A stretch of DNA of 64,000 nt from Roseateles amylovorans (lineage in GTDB: Bacteria > Pseudomonadota > Gammaproteobacteria > Burkholderiales > Burkholderiaceae_C). The stretch spans positions 1,798,001-1,862,000 of the forward strand of contig NZ_CP104562.2 in assembly GCF_025398155.2 (NCBI RefSeq), read 5' to 3'. Below are positions 39,381 to 47,790 of this stretch, piece by piece. Numbering within the stretch: the stretch's first letter is position 1; every line of letters starts with the position of its first letter. Under the pieces are notes generated by a model, which was given only the letters and a program-made list of their open reading frames with translations, did not search any database and was not told where the DNA came from. Both the position numbers and the translations under genes were made by a program.

Positions 39381-41114
39381 TCAGACAAAGGCCATGTCCG
39401 CGCTGGCTTGGGCCTGAACCCGGAACCCATCGAGTGCTTTGCTCAGCAAGTCGGCCCAGGTCGCACACGGCGGCTTGGCCCAGTGGTTCAGACGAATCGT
39501 CAACTGGTTCCAAGCGTCGCTGGGCAGGACCACGGAGAGGGCATGAGCCCAGCCCTCGGGGCTGGTTGTCAGCGGCTCGACGCAGCCATCGGCGAAGTGC
39601 AGCACCGGGGCGCCGCCGGCCGCAAACTCGATTGCGACCTCTGGCCGTGGACGAAGCTGCGCGATGCGGTTCCGGGCGTCTGGGCCCGTTTGGATCAGAT
39701 GCCGCGGGAAGTAGGGATCGAGCAGGGGCAACACCCTCACGCATTCAATCGCCTGCTCCAGGGACCAGGGCACGTCGCGGCAGGACCGTCCGCGCAGGAC
39801 GTCTACATCGTGGGAAGCGCCGGGTCGCATCGGTGCCGGGCCTTCGGCGTCCGGCGCGCGCTCCCGCGTCGTGCTGTGGTCTCGGACGCACTCGGGACGG
39901 GCCGGGCAACTGGCAGCGCCTGCGTGCCATCCCACTGGGCGAAAGGCCGAGGTGCCGGTGGCGGGCCAGGGCTCGAGGTCCTGAGTTGCCGGACGTGTGC
40001 GCTTGGTCGGGCTGGCCTCGCCGGCATCGGTCGACTCGTCGCCGGGGCTTGACCTGGTCAAGTCGATGACCACCGGCAAGGGGCGAGCAGCCGTTGCTTG
40101 CGTCCGGCATGAGCGGCTCTCCAACGAGCCCGGGAAGACGCCGTACGGATCATGCCCCGACGTCCGGTCGGCAGCCTCTTGTTCCGCCAGTCGCTTGCCC
40201 ATCTCGATGAGCGCCGCTCTGGTGTGGCCAAGTAGATGCCCGCAGATCCGTTCAACATCCACTTTTTTCAGCTCGGGATGCGCGGCGAAGATTCTGCAGC
40301 CCCGATTCAACGATGACTCACCCTTTTGGAGGGGAAATGCCTGTGCAATGGCCCGCAGTGCCGGGGTGATGGGCTGGCTTCTTGAATGGCACGCCTTGGC
40401 GGTCGGCTTTGCGCAGCCAGACAGCGCGGTCAACTCGGACACCGAGAGGTTGGGCTGCTCCTTCATGAGCTGTCGCATGTGGCTTTGAAAGCTCGTGAAC
40501 TGACGGGGTGGCACCTTCTTCAGCAGCAGGTTGTGGTCCGTGACCGCCGGAGTCATCGCCGCCAGGATCCGCGCAACGCAGCGTTCGCTCTGGCCGGCGC
40601 AGTCGGCCAGCTCCTGGATGGTCAGCTCGGGATGCAGATGATGCGCACGTCGGATGAAGTCCTGCGGTGTCCTCTGCAATTCGTCGGCATATCGGCGCTT
40701 CAGTGTCGTGAGCGTGGAGGTACGGGAGGTCGCGTTCCCTGAGGGCACGACATCCGGCGCGAGGCGAGGTTGCAGTTGAGGGGGGATCGTGGCCGGTCGC
40801 AAGGTCGTCCATGGCTGGCATGGCGGCGAGACGGCGGGTTGCAGAAGGGCGATCAATCGCGGAGTGGGGGGCCCCGGTCGCGTTTGCAGCATGGTCATGG
40901 CCTGGCTGCTCGATGTGAACGACGTCGGCCCGGAGGCCGGGGCGGTCGATTCCGTCAGCGCGCTGGAGGCGTCATTCGGCGGTTTGGTGTGGCTCGCCTG
41001 GGGCCCATGCCATGACGGCGCTTCGTCGTGCGCGGTGACGGTCGTGTCGAGCGCGGCGGTCGTGTGGTGAAAGGCGGCCGCGGAGAAACTCGAAGATGAA
41101 GGGGGAAAGAACAT
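39381..41114 (-). CDS. Unknown protein with three 59-residue helical repeats (paralog 2)
   Basis: 577 residues from ATG 41114 (MFFPPSSSSFSAAAF); a longer frame exists upstream but is Arg-rich and unlike paralog 1. Residues 1-130 are Ser/Thr/Pro/Ala-rich, without a signal peptide. Repeats start at residues 161, 220 and 279, again exactly 59 apart: HPELTIQELADCAGQSERCV, QPNLSVSELTALSGCAKPTA, HPELKKVDVERICGHLLGHT. The first half of each reads like a helix-turn-helix. The C-terminal domain (about 430-577) aligns with paralog 1: GGAPVLHFADGCVEPL and GWAHALSVVLPSDAWNQ. Same strand as paralog 1, 164 bases upstream of it, opposite to all neighbours. No known family recognised. Confidence 0.77.
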   Translation of the reverse strand: MFFPPSSSSFSAAAFHHTTAALDTTVTAHDEAPSWHGPQASHTKPPNDASSALTESTAPASGPTSFTSSSQAMTMLQTRPGPPTPRLIALLQPAVSPPCQPWTTLRPATIPPQLQPRLAPDVVPSGNATSRTSTLTTLKRRYADELQRTPQDFIRRAHHLHPELTIQELADCAGQSERCVARILAAMTPAVTDHNLLLKKVPPRQFTSFQSHMRQLMKEQPNLSVSELTALSGCAKPTAKACHSRSQPITPALRAIAQAFPLQKGESSLNRGCRIFAAHPELKKVDVERICGHLLGHTRAALIEMGKRLAEQEAADRTSGHDPYGVFPGSLESRSCRTQATAARPLPVVIDLTRSSPGDESTDAGEASPTKRTRPATQDLEPWPATGTSAFRPVGWHAGAASCPARPECVRDHSTTRERAPDAEGPAPMRPGASHDVDVLRGRSCRDVPWSLEQAIECVRVLPLLDPYFPRHLIQTGPDARNRIAQLRPRPEVAIEFAAGGAPVLHFADGCVEPLTTSPEGWAHALSVVLPSDAWNQLTIRLNHWAKPPCATWADLLSKALDGFRVQAQASADMAFV

Positions 41115-41415
41115 GGGCGTGGTCCGAGGTTGGAGGCGTGTTCGCCGCTGCAAGCGACATGCAGGAGCGAAAGGAGGCTGAGACCCGGTGCTTTGACCGT
41201 TCTCGTGGTTGGTGGCCCTGCCCGTGCGTGAGTTCGCCGGAGCGCCATGGTTGAAGGCGGGCGTCCGCCGCAGACGCCGAGTGTCCTGCCAGCCGGACGT
41301 GGCTCGCCGTGTTGCCAACCGGCCACCGGTACGACCCGTGGTGCGGACCCCGATGCGCGTGAGCCTCGTTGGGCCTCGGCGCAGTGAAACCTCGGTTTTC
41401 CCCCGCTTATCAGCC
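41115..41415. other. Gap between paralog 2 and the flhB promoter
   Basis: About 300 bp with no convincing gene. No sigma-28 site pointing to paralog 2 was found. Near 41359 begins a GTGAGCCTCG segment that is repeated before flhA (42676). Confidence 0.5.
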
Positions 41416-41442
41416 CAAAGCCGACGGCACCGCCGGCGAACA
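41416..41442 (+). promoter_or_regulatory. Sigma-28-like promoter of flhB
   Basis: CAAA at 41416-41419, a 15-base spacer, then GGCGAACA at 41435-41442. CCCCGCTTATC (41401-41411) lies 4 bases upstream of the -35 box. Both elements and their spacing are repeated before flhA. Confidence 0.65.
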
Positions 41443-41477
41443 ATGGCGAGGCCACGACATGGCGTCGTGCTTCGCCC

Positions 41478-42665
41478 ATGGCCGAACCAGACTCACAAGA
41501 CCGCAACCTACCCGCCTCGCAGAAGAAGATCGAACGATCTCGTCGCGAAGGCCAGATGCCGCGTTCGCGCGATCTGCCGCATTTCGCGGTGATTGCGACG
41601 GGCGGGGCCTTGCTGTCCTGGTCCGCGCCGCGGGCGGTCGACACCCTGCAGCGCATGCTCGAAGGCGCGCTGCGCTTCGATGCCGAAGAACTCCGCACCG
41701 CCGGCATGATGACCGAGCGGCTCTCCGCACTGACCTGGCAGGGCGCCATGCTGTGCCTGCCGGCCTTGCTGATCCTGGCCGCAGCGGCGATAGCCGCCCA
41801 TCTGGCGGGCGGCGGCTGGAACTTCACGATGAAGCCGCTGACGCCGAAGTTCGACCACCTGAACCCGATCACCGGCATCGGGCGGCTGTTCCAGTGGCAG
41901 CAACTGACTCAGGCGCTCAAGGCCTGCGCCCTGGCGCTGGTGCTGGGCATCATCGGCGGGCTGGCGCTGAAGGACCGGGTGGCCGGCTTCGTGGGCATCA
42001 TGTCGGTGCCGCTGCCGGCGGCGCTGGCCTTCGCCGGCAAGCAACTCATGGGTGGGTTGTCCTTGCTGGGGCTGGCCCTGGCGCTGTTCGCCATCATCGA
42101 TGTGCCGCTGCAGCGTCATCTCTATCTGAAACGCCTCAAGATGTCCCGCGAAGAGGCCAAGAATGAGATGAAGGAAGCCGAGGGCAACCTCGAGATGAAG
42201 CACCGCATGCGCGCCAAGGCCCGTGAGCTGGTCAAGCGCCGCATGCTGGCCGCCGTGCCCAAGGCCGATCTGGTGGTGATGAACCCGTCCCACTATGCGG
42301 TTGCCATCGCCTACGACGAAACCAAGATGGGCGCGCCCCGGGTGGTGGCCAAGGGTCTGGATCTGCTGGCGTTCAAGATCCGCGACATCGCCAAGGACAA
42401 CAAGGTCCCGGTGTTGCGGGCGCCCGCCCTGGCCCGTGCCCTGTATGCCCATGCCGAACTGGATCGTGAGATCCCCGGCGCGCTGTTCGGCGCCGTGGCC
42501 CAGGTGCTGGCCTATGTCTACCAGCTCAAGGCCGCGATGGCGGGGCGCGGCCTGGCGCCGCAGGCAGTGCCGAACCCACCGGTGCCCGATGAGCTCGATC
42601 CGCACAAGAAGCCGGGCTGGACGCCGCCCGACGAGGAGCAGGACGATCTGCTCACCCCGGCCTAG
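41478..42665 (+). CDS. flhB: FlhB, export gate and substrate-specificity switch
   Basis: 395 residues. Four membrane helices (about 30-50, 88-108, 140-162, 185-207) followed by the cytoplasmic FlhBc domain. The autocleavage site is Asn269-Pro270-Ser271-His272 (LVVMNPSHYAVAIAY), i.e. NPSH rather than NPTH; the Asn-Pro needed for cleavage is kept. A longer C-terminal tail (PPVPDELDPHKKPGWTPPDE) extends beyond the core. Start has its own sigma-28-like promoter 36 bases upstream. Works with FliK for hook-length switching. Confidence 0.97.
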   Translation: MAEPDSQDRNLPASQKKIERSRREGQMPRSRDLPHFAVIATGGALLSWSAPRAVDTLQRMLEGALRFDAEELRTAGMMTERLSALTWQGAMLCLPALLILAAAAIAAHLAGGGWNFTMKPLTPKFDHLNPITGIGRLFQWQQLTQALKACALALVLGIIGGLALKDRVAGFVGIMSVPLPAALAFAGKQLMGGLSLLGLALALFAIIDVPLQRHLYLKRLKMSREEAKNEMKEAEGNLEMKHRMRAKARELVKRRMLAAVPKADLVVMNPSHYAVAIAYDETKMGAPRVVAKGLDLLAFKIRDIAKDNKVPVLRAPALARALYAHAELDREIPGALFGAVAQVLAYVYQLKAAMAGRGLAPQAVPNPPVPDELDPHKKPGWTPPDEEQDDLLTPA

Positions 42666-42750
42666 GGCCCCGAGCCGTGAGCCTCGGTACACGGCGCCGC
42701 GCCCGCCGTGCCAGCCTGAAGAACACGCCCTTTTTCCCCGCTTATCCGGC

Positions 42751-42777
42751 TAAAGCCAAGGGCCGTGTGGCCGAACA
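42751..42777 (+). promoter_or_regulatory. Sigma-28 promoter of flhA
   Basis: TAAA at 42751-42754, a 15-base spacer, then GCCGAACA at 42770-42777 (6 of 8). CCCCGCTTATC at 42736-42746 lies 4 bases upstream, as before flhB. A GCGTCGTG segment follows in both. 59 bases before the flhA ATG. Confidence 0.75.
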
Positions 42778-42835
42778 ATGGCGGGGCGACGGCATTGCGT
42801 CGTGATCCCCACCGCTGTCTGAAGGCTGAGCACAC

Positions 42836-44938
42836 ATGAACGCGCTGATGGCCCGTTTGCAGAACCTCCTGGGACCCCGTGGCGCCATCGTCGGCGCGAT
42901 GGGCGCGCCGATCGCCATCATGATGATCCTGGCGATGATGGTGCTGCCGCTGCCGCCCTTCGCCCTGGACCTGTTCTTCACCTTCAACATCGCCATGGCC
43001 ATCATGGTGATGATGGTGGCCTCGCAGATGGTCCGGCCGCTGGACTTCGCAGCCTTTCCGACGGTGCTGCTGATCACGACGCTGCTGCGCCTGTCGCTGA
43101 ACGTGGCGTCCACCCGGGTGGTGCTGATGGAAGGCCACACCGGTGCGGGGGCCGCCGGCCAGGTGATCGAATCCTTCGGCCATTTCCTGATCGGTGGCAA
43201 TTTCGCGGTCGGCCTGATCGTGTTTGCCATCCTGGTGGTGATCAACTTCATCGTCGTCACCAAGGGGGCGGAACGGATTGCGGAAGTTGGTGCGCGCTTC
43301 ACCCTGGATGCCATGCCGGGCAAGCAGATGGCGGTTGATGCCGACCTGTCCGCCGGCCTGATCGACGAGAAAGAGGCCAAGCGCCGCCGGGCCGAGCTCG
43401 GTGATGAGGCGGACTTCTTCGGCGCGATGGACGGTGCGTCCAAGTTCGTTCGCGGCGATGCGATCGCCGGCATCCTGATCCTGTTCATCAACATCATCGG
43501 CGGCTTCGTGATCGGCGTGGCTCAGCACGGCCTGTCGGCCGGCCAGGCTGCCGACAGCTACATCCTGCTGGCGGTCGGTGATGCGCTGGTGGCGCAGATC
43601 CCGGCGCTGCTGATCTCGGTGTCGTCCGCGCTGGTCGTGTCGCGCGTGGGCAAGGACAAGGACGTCGGTCAAATGATCGGCAAGCAGGTGTTCGGCTCGA
43701 CCAAGGCGGTGGCCATCACCGCCGGCGTCGTGTTTGTGCTGGGCCTGATCCCCGGCATGCCGCATCTGGTGTTCCTGATCATTGCCGGCGGCCTGGGCTA
43801 CCTGGCGTACTGGATGCATGAGAAGGCGGCACAGGCCAAGGCCGCAGAAGCCGCCAAACCGGCCGTGCCGACGCCCGGCGCGCCGAATCCCGACGCCGAA
43901 GCCAGCTGGGACGACCTGGTGCCGGTGGACACCCTGGGCCTGGAAGTGGGCTACCGGCTGATTTCGCTGGTGGACAAGAGCCGTGAAGGCGATCTGCTCA
44001 GCCGCATCAAGGGCGTGCGCCGCAAGTTTGCGCAGGAGGTCGGCTTCCTGCCGCCGTCGGTCCACATCCGCGACAACCTGGAGCTTCGGCCCAGCCAGTA
44101 CCGCGTCACCCTGCGCGGCGCGGTGATCGGCGAAGCCGAGGCCTATCCCGGCATGTGGTTGGCGATCAATCCCGGGCATGCCACCCAGAAGCTGATCGGC
44201 ACCCAGACGACCGATCCCGCCTTCGGATTGCCGGCGGTCTGGATCGAAGACCGGCAGCGGGAAATGGCGCAAATGGCGGGCTTTACCGTCGTTGATTGCT
44301 CGACTGTGGTGGCCACACATCTCTCACACTTGCTCCAAGTTCACGCGGCCCGCTTGTTGGGTCGGGTGGAGACCCAGCAGCTGGTGGACCACCTCACCAA
44401 GCAAGCGCCCCAACTCATCGAAGACGTGATTCCCAAGATGATCAATGTCGCCACACTGCAACGCGTCCTCCAGTTCCTGCTGGAAGAGGGCGTGCACATC
44501 CGCGACATGCGTTCCATCGTGGAAAGCCTGGCGGAGAACGCTGCCCAGGTGAACAACGATCCGGCCGAACTGGCCCGTCGCATCCGCATCCACATCGCTC
44601 CGGCGATCGTGCAGCAGATCTACGGTCCGGCCAAGGAACTGGACGTGATTGCGCTGGAGCCCGAGTTGGAGCGCCTGGTGACGCAGGCCCTGAATTCGCC
44701 GCATGGCGCGGCCCTGGATCCGGGCGTGGCCGATACGCTCGCTCGCAGTGCCGCGCAGACCGCGCAGTCCCAGGAAGACCGCGGACTGCCCGCGTGCCTG
44801 CTGGTGCCCGACCTGATCCGTGCACCGCTGGCCCGTCTGCTCAAGCGCGCTGCGCCCCGGCTGAAGGTGCTGGGCCACAGCGAGATCCCTGAAACGCACA
44901 CTATCCGCATCGGCTCCATCATCGGAGGCACGGCATGA
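42836..44938 (+). CDS. flhA: FlhA, export gate protein
   Basis: 700 residues. N-terminal half with eight membrane helices and the conserved segment ERIAEVGARFTLDAMPGKQM then AVDADLSAGLIDEKEAKRRR (the FHIPEP loop). C-terminal cytoplasmic domain from about residue 350 forms the nonameric substrate-docking ring (FLPPSVHIRDNLELRPSQYR, GETAYPG-like EAYPGMWLAINPG). The stop overlaps the flhF start by 4 bases. All family features present. Confidence 0.98.
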   Translation: MNALMARLQNLLGPRGAIVGAMGAPIAIMMILAMMVLPLPPFALDLFFTFNIAMAIMVMMVASQMVRPLDFAAFPTVLLITTLLRLSLNVASTRVVLMEGHTGAGAAGQVIESFGHFLIGGNFAVGLIVFAILVVINFIVVTKGAERIAEVGARFTLDAMPGKQMAVDADLSAGLIDEKEAKRRRAELGDEADFFGAMDGASKFVRGDAIAGILILFINIIGGFVIGVAQHGLSAGQAADSYILLAVGDALVAQIPALLISVSSALVVSRVGKDKDVGQMIGKQVFGSTKAVAITAGVVFVLGLIPGMPHLVFLIIAGGLGYLAYWMHEKAAQAKAAEAAKPAVPTPGAPNPDAEASWDDLVPVDTLGLEVGYRLISLVDKSREGDLLSRIKGVRRKFAQEVGFLPPSVHIRDNLELRPSQYRVTLRGAVIGEAEAYPGMWLAINPGHATQKLIGTQTTDPAFGLPAVWIEDRQREMAQMAGFTVVDCSTVVATHLSHLLQVHAARLLGRVETQQLVDHLTKQAPQLIEDVIPKMINVATLQRVLQFLLEEGVHIRDMRSIVESLAENAAQVNNDPAELARRIRIHIAPAIVQQIYGPAKELDVIALEPELERLVTQALNSPHGAALDPGVADTLARSAAQTAQSQEDRGLPACLLVPDLIRAPLARLLKRAAPRLKVLGHSEIPETHTIRIGSIIGGTA

Positions 44939-46632
44939 ACGTCAAGCGCTTTACCGCCCGCAACACCCGCGAAGCGATGTCCCTGGTCCGCCAGGCTTTC
45001 GGCGACGATGCGGTCGTGCTCTCCAACAAGCCGTGCCCCGAGGGCGTTGAAGTCCTGGCCATGGCGCCGGAAGGCATGTCGCAGATCGAGCGTGTGGCTG
45101 CGTCCGCCCCGCGCGTGGCGGCCCAGCCGCCGCGTCAGGCGCCGCAATCGCGTGCTCCTGCGCCGCAGCGCCAGCCGGTGCAGCCGCAGGAGCCGCCGCG
45201 TCAGGCGCTCAAGCAGCGTCTGTCGGGCGCCGCACCGCGGCAGGAGCCGGGCTTCGGCCCGTCTGCCGCTGCGCAGCCCAGCATTCATGAAGATGTCAAT
45301 GCGATGGCGATGAGCACCCTGTCCTTCCAGGACTATGTGCGCGAGCGCATGCTCAAGCGTCGCGCCGCCGAGATCAACGGCCATCCCGATCCGATGATGG
45401 ATGACCTGCCGGCGGCCGCGCCGATGACCGAGACCGTCGCCTCGATGGCGCAACTGCGCGACCAGCGCGCGCGCTCGGCCATGCAGACGCTGGGCGCCCG
45501 TCGCATGGACAACGCCCCGGCCTACGCGCCGGAGCCGATGCCCGCGCCCGCACCGCGCATCGTGCCCCCGGTGCTGCGTGACGAGATCCGCGTCAGCCCT
45601 CCGCAACTCAACGACATGGCGGGCTATGGCCACCACAGCCTGAACGACAGCCTGCCATCCTCGCGCCGCGAGCAGGAGATGATGACCGAGCTGCGGGCGA
45701 TGAAGGGCATGATCGAAGAGCGTTTCGGTGCCCTGGCCTTCATGGAAAAGCTGCAGCGGCAGCCGGCCCAGGCCCGTCTGACCCAGAAGCTGCTGGACGC
45801 CGGTTTCTCGCCGGCCCTGGTGCGCAAGATGGTCGAGGGCCTGCCGGCCCAGGTGACCGAAGAAGCCGAGGTCAGCGCCTGGGCATCCAATGTGCTGGCT
45901 CGCAATGTGGCCACGGCTGAGCAGATGCCGCCGCTGGAAGATCAGGGTGGTGTGTTCGCGATGATCGGCTCCACCGGAGTCGGCAAGACCACGACCACCG
46001 CCAAGATCGCGGCCGCCTTCGCCACCAAGTACGGCGCCAGCCAACTGGGCCTGATCACCTTGGACGCCTACCGGATCGGCGCCCATGAGCAATTGCGGGC
46101 CTACGGCCGGATCCTGGGCGTGCCGGTGCATACCGCGCATGACCGGGCCTCGCTGGAAGATCTGCTGGACCTGCTGTCGTCCAAGAAGATGGTGCTGATC
46201 GACACGGCCGGCACCGCCCAGCGCGACAGCCGCACCGCCGAGCTGCTGGACATGCTGGCGCACAAGAGCATCAAGCGCATCCTGGTGGTCAATGCGGCCC
46301 AGCAGGGCGAGACCATCGAGGATGTGGTGAGCGCCTGGCGCGGGGCCGAGGCACAAGGCGTCATCCTGTCCAAGCTGGATGAGGCGGTGAAGCTGGCGCC
46401 GGCGCTGGATACGGTGATCCGTCACAAGCTGCGCGTCCTCGGGGTGGCCAACGGCCAGCGGGTGCCGGAAGATTGGCACCGCCTGTCATCCCAGGCGCTG
46501 GTCCAGCGAGCCCTGCGCAGCCACGGCCAATCGGCCTGGCGCATGGATTCGTCGGATGTGAACCTGATCTTTGCCGCCGGCACGGCGTTCAACGGTCCAG
46601 GCCACGGCGCCACGCCGATGGGCATCAACTGA
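44935..46632 (+). CDS. flhF: FlhF, SRP-like GTPase of flagellar placement
   Basis: 565 residues. N-terminal B domain starts MNVKRFTARNTREAMSLVRQ and runs into a long Pro/Gln/Ala-rich linker to about residue 250. The NG GTPase domain follows: G1 IGSTGVGKTTTTAKIAAAFA near residue 343, LITLDAYRIGAHEQLRAYG, then VLIDTAGTAQRD and LSKLDEAVKLAPAL. FlhF recruits early flagellar components to the cell pole. Coupled to flhA by a 4-base overlap; partner FlhG-like gene follows. Confidence 0.97.
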   Translation: MNVKRFTARNTREAMSLVRQAFGDDAVVLSNKPCPEGVEVLAMAPEGMSQIERVAASAPRVAAQPPRQAPQSRAPAPQRQPVQPQEPPRQALKQRLSGAAPRQEPGFGPSAAAQPSIHEDVNAMAMSTLSFQDYVRERMLKRRAAEINGHPDPMMDDLPAAAPMTETVASMAQLRDQRARSAMQTLGARRMDNAPAYAPEPMPAPAPRIVPPVLRDEIRVSPPQLNDMAGYGHHSLNDSLPSSRREQEMMTELRAMKGMIEERFGALAFMEKLQRQPAQARLTQKLLDAGFSPALVRKMVEGLPAQVTEEAEVSAWASNVLARNVATAEQMPPLEDQGGVFAMIGSTGVGKTTTTAKIAAAFATKYGASQLGLITLDAYRIGAHEQLRAYGRILGVPVHTAHDRASLEDLLDLLSSKKMVLIDTAGTAQRDSRTAELLDMLAHKSIKRILVVNAAQQGETIEDVVSAWRGAEAQGVILSKLDEAVKLAPALDTVIRHKLRVLGVANGQRVPEDWHRLSSQALVQRALRSHGQSAWRMDSSDVNLIFAAGTAFNGPGHGATPMGIN

Positions 46633-46658
46633 CCATCCGGTCAGCATCCTGGGAACCG

Positions 46659-46696
46659 ATCGGCCGGTCACTCCTTGGAGGGCCGGCCGATTTGTC
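46659..46696 (+). terminator. Rho-independent terminator after flhF
   Basis: ATCGGCCGG at 46659-46667 pairs with CCGGCCGAT at 46683-46691 around a 15-base loop, followed by TTGTCTTG. 26 bases after the flhF stop. The rest of the 307-bp gap to flhG has no clear promoter; AAAGCGGGG...CCCCCTTT near 46797-46820 is a partial dyad. Confidence 0.7.
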
Positions 46697-46939
46697 TTGT
46701 GGGGTCTGCACCGTGCGCGGTGCGACATCAGGAGCAGCCAGCGCCGCGTCGGTCGCGGCCACCGACATCGATGCGGACAGCCGCGATGGGGGAGAGAAAA
46801 GCGGGGTGTTTCCCCCTTTCAATCCCGCGTTGCGGCCCCGGCCTCCCGGCGAAACTTCCGGTAACGGCTCCAGATGGCGCATCTCCGACACAGGGATGCA
46901 CCTGGGGTCCAACACGACAGCCCAGACACAGAGTTGCCC

Positions 46940-47770
46940 ATGCGCGATCCGATGAGCCTCAGCAATGCGCCGAAAGACCAGGCCGATGGCCTGCGCCGAC
47001 TCTTCGCCACCGCCCGTGTGCGCGTGGTGCCGGTGGTGAGCAATCCGCATGTGGTGGGCAGCGGTGCCTTGCTGGAAGGCCTGTGTGCCGCATTCGGCGA
47101 GTTGGGCCTGCATACCTTGGTGGTGGATGCCGGCGAACGCGCCGGTGTGCCGTCAGAACTCGCGGCGGTGGACCTGGCGGCCTGTGTCGAATCCCTGTCA
47201 GCCAAGGTGTCTTTCCTGAGCGCACGCGGCCTGCCGCTACGCTATGTCAATGCCCACGGCTCCGCCGCCCAGTTCCTGGAAGCGGTGACCGATGCGGCGC
47301 CGTTCGCCGATGTCGTCCTGTTGCATGCGAGCGCCGCCGAACTGTCGCGGGTGCTGGTCTCTCGAGAGGTGCGCCCGGTGCTGCTGGCCGATACCGATGT
47401 GCAAAGTGTGACCCATGCCTATGCCGGCATGAAGTGGCTGACGCAGCGCGCCGGCCTGATGGTCTACAGCCTGCTGATGGCCTGTTCCCCGCAACTGCGC
47501 CTGGCCGAGCGCATTGCCCAGCAGCTGTCCAGCTGCGGGGATGGTTTCCTGGGGGCGGTGCTGCGGGACTGGGCCTGCCTGGATCCACGCCAACCGGTGA
47601 CTGCATCCCTGACGCATGAGATGCGGCATCTGGCCCGCGAACTGCTGCTGGCCTCCGTACCCGGTGCCGCCATCGACACCGCCGCCGAGGCGATGCCGTT
47701 GAGGCCCCGGCCGATGTGGCAACCCAAGCCCGGACGCGCGCCGCAGGACGCGACCCTGGCCGCGCATTGA
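46940..47770 (+). CDS. flhG: FlhG/FleN-like MinD-family protein lacking a P-loop
   Basis: 276 residues from ATG 46940; the DQADGLRRLF segment after the start is the FlhG-type N-terminal activation helix that stimulates FlhF GTPase. The following MinD-like strand reads VRVVPVVSNPHVVGSGALLE: the KGGxGKT loop expected there is absent. Later strands (LHTLVVDAGE, ADVVLLHASAAELSRVLVS) keep the fold pattern. Position between flhF and fliA supports FlhG. It probably keeps the FlhF-regulating helix but not ATP-driven dimerisation. The start is uncertain because no clear ribosome site is seen. Confidence 0.8.
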   Translation: MRDPMSLSNAPKDQADGLRRLFATARVRVVPVVSNPHVVGSGALLEGLCAAFGELGLHTLVVDAGERAGVPSELAAVDLAACVESLSAKVSFLSARGLPLRYVNAHGSAAQFLEAVTDAAPFADVVLLHASAAELSRVLVSREVRPVLLADTDVQSVTHAYAGMKWLTQRAGLMVYSLLMACSPQLRLAERIAQQLSSCGDGFLGAVLRDWACLDPRQPVTASLTHEMRHLARELLLASVPGAAIDTAAEAMPLRPRPMWQPKPGRAPQDATLAAH

Positions 47771-47790
47771 CGTTGGGATTGGAGACGACG

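Noticed and set aside
37555..41114. TALE-like or known Ralstonia-type repeat effectors
   Set aside because: The repeat length is 59, not 33-42, and the consensus does not resemble TALE, SKWP, HLK or other repeat families I know.
41115..41210. A hrpII-type box (TTCG-N16-TTCG) before paralog 2
   Set aside because: A TTCG occurs on minus but the second TTCG is not at the required spacing.
42662..46479. Long minus-strand frames opposite flhA and flhF
   Set aside because: Mirror frames of well-supported genes with no recognisable motif or ribosome site.
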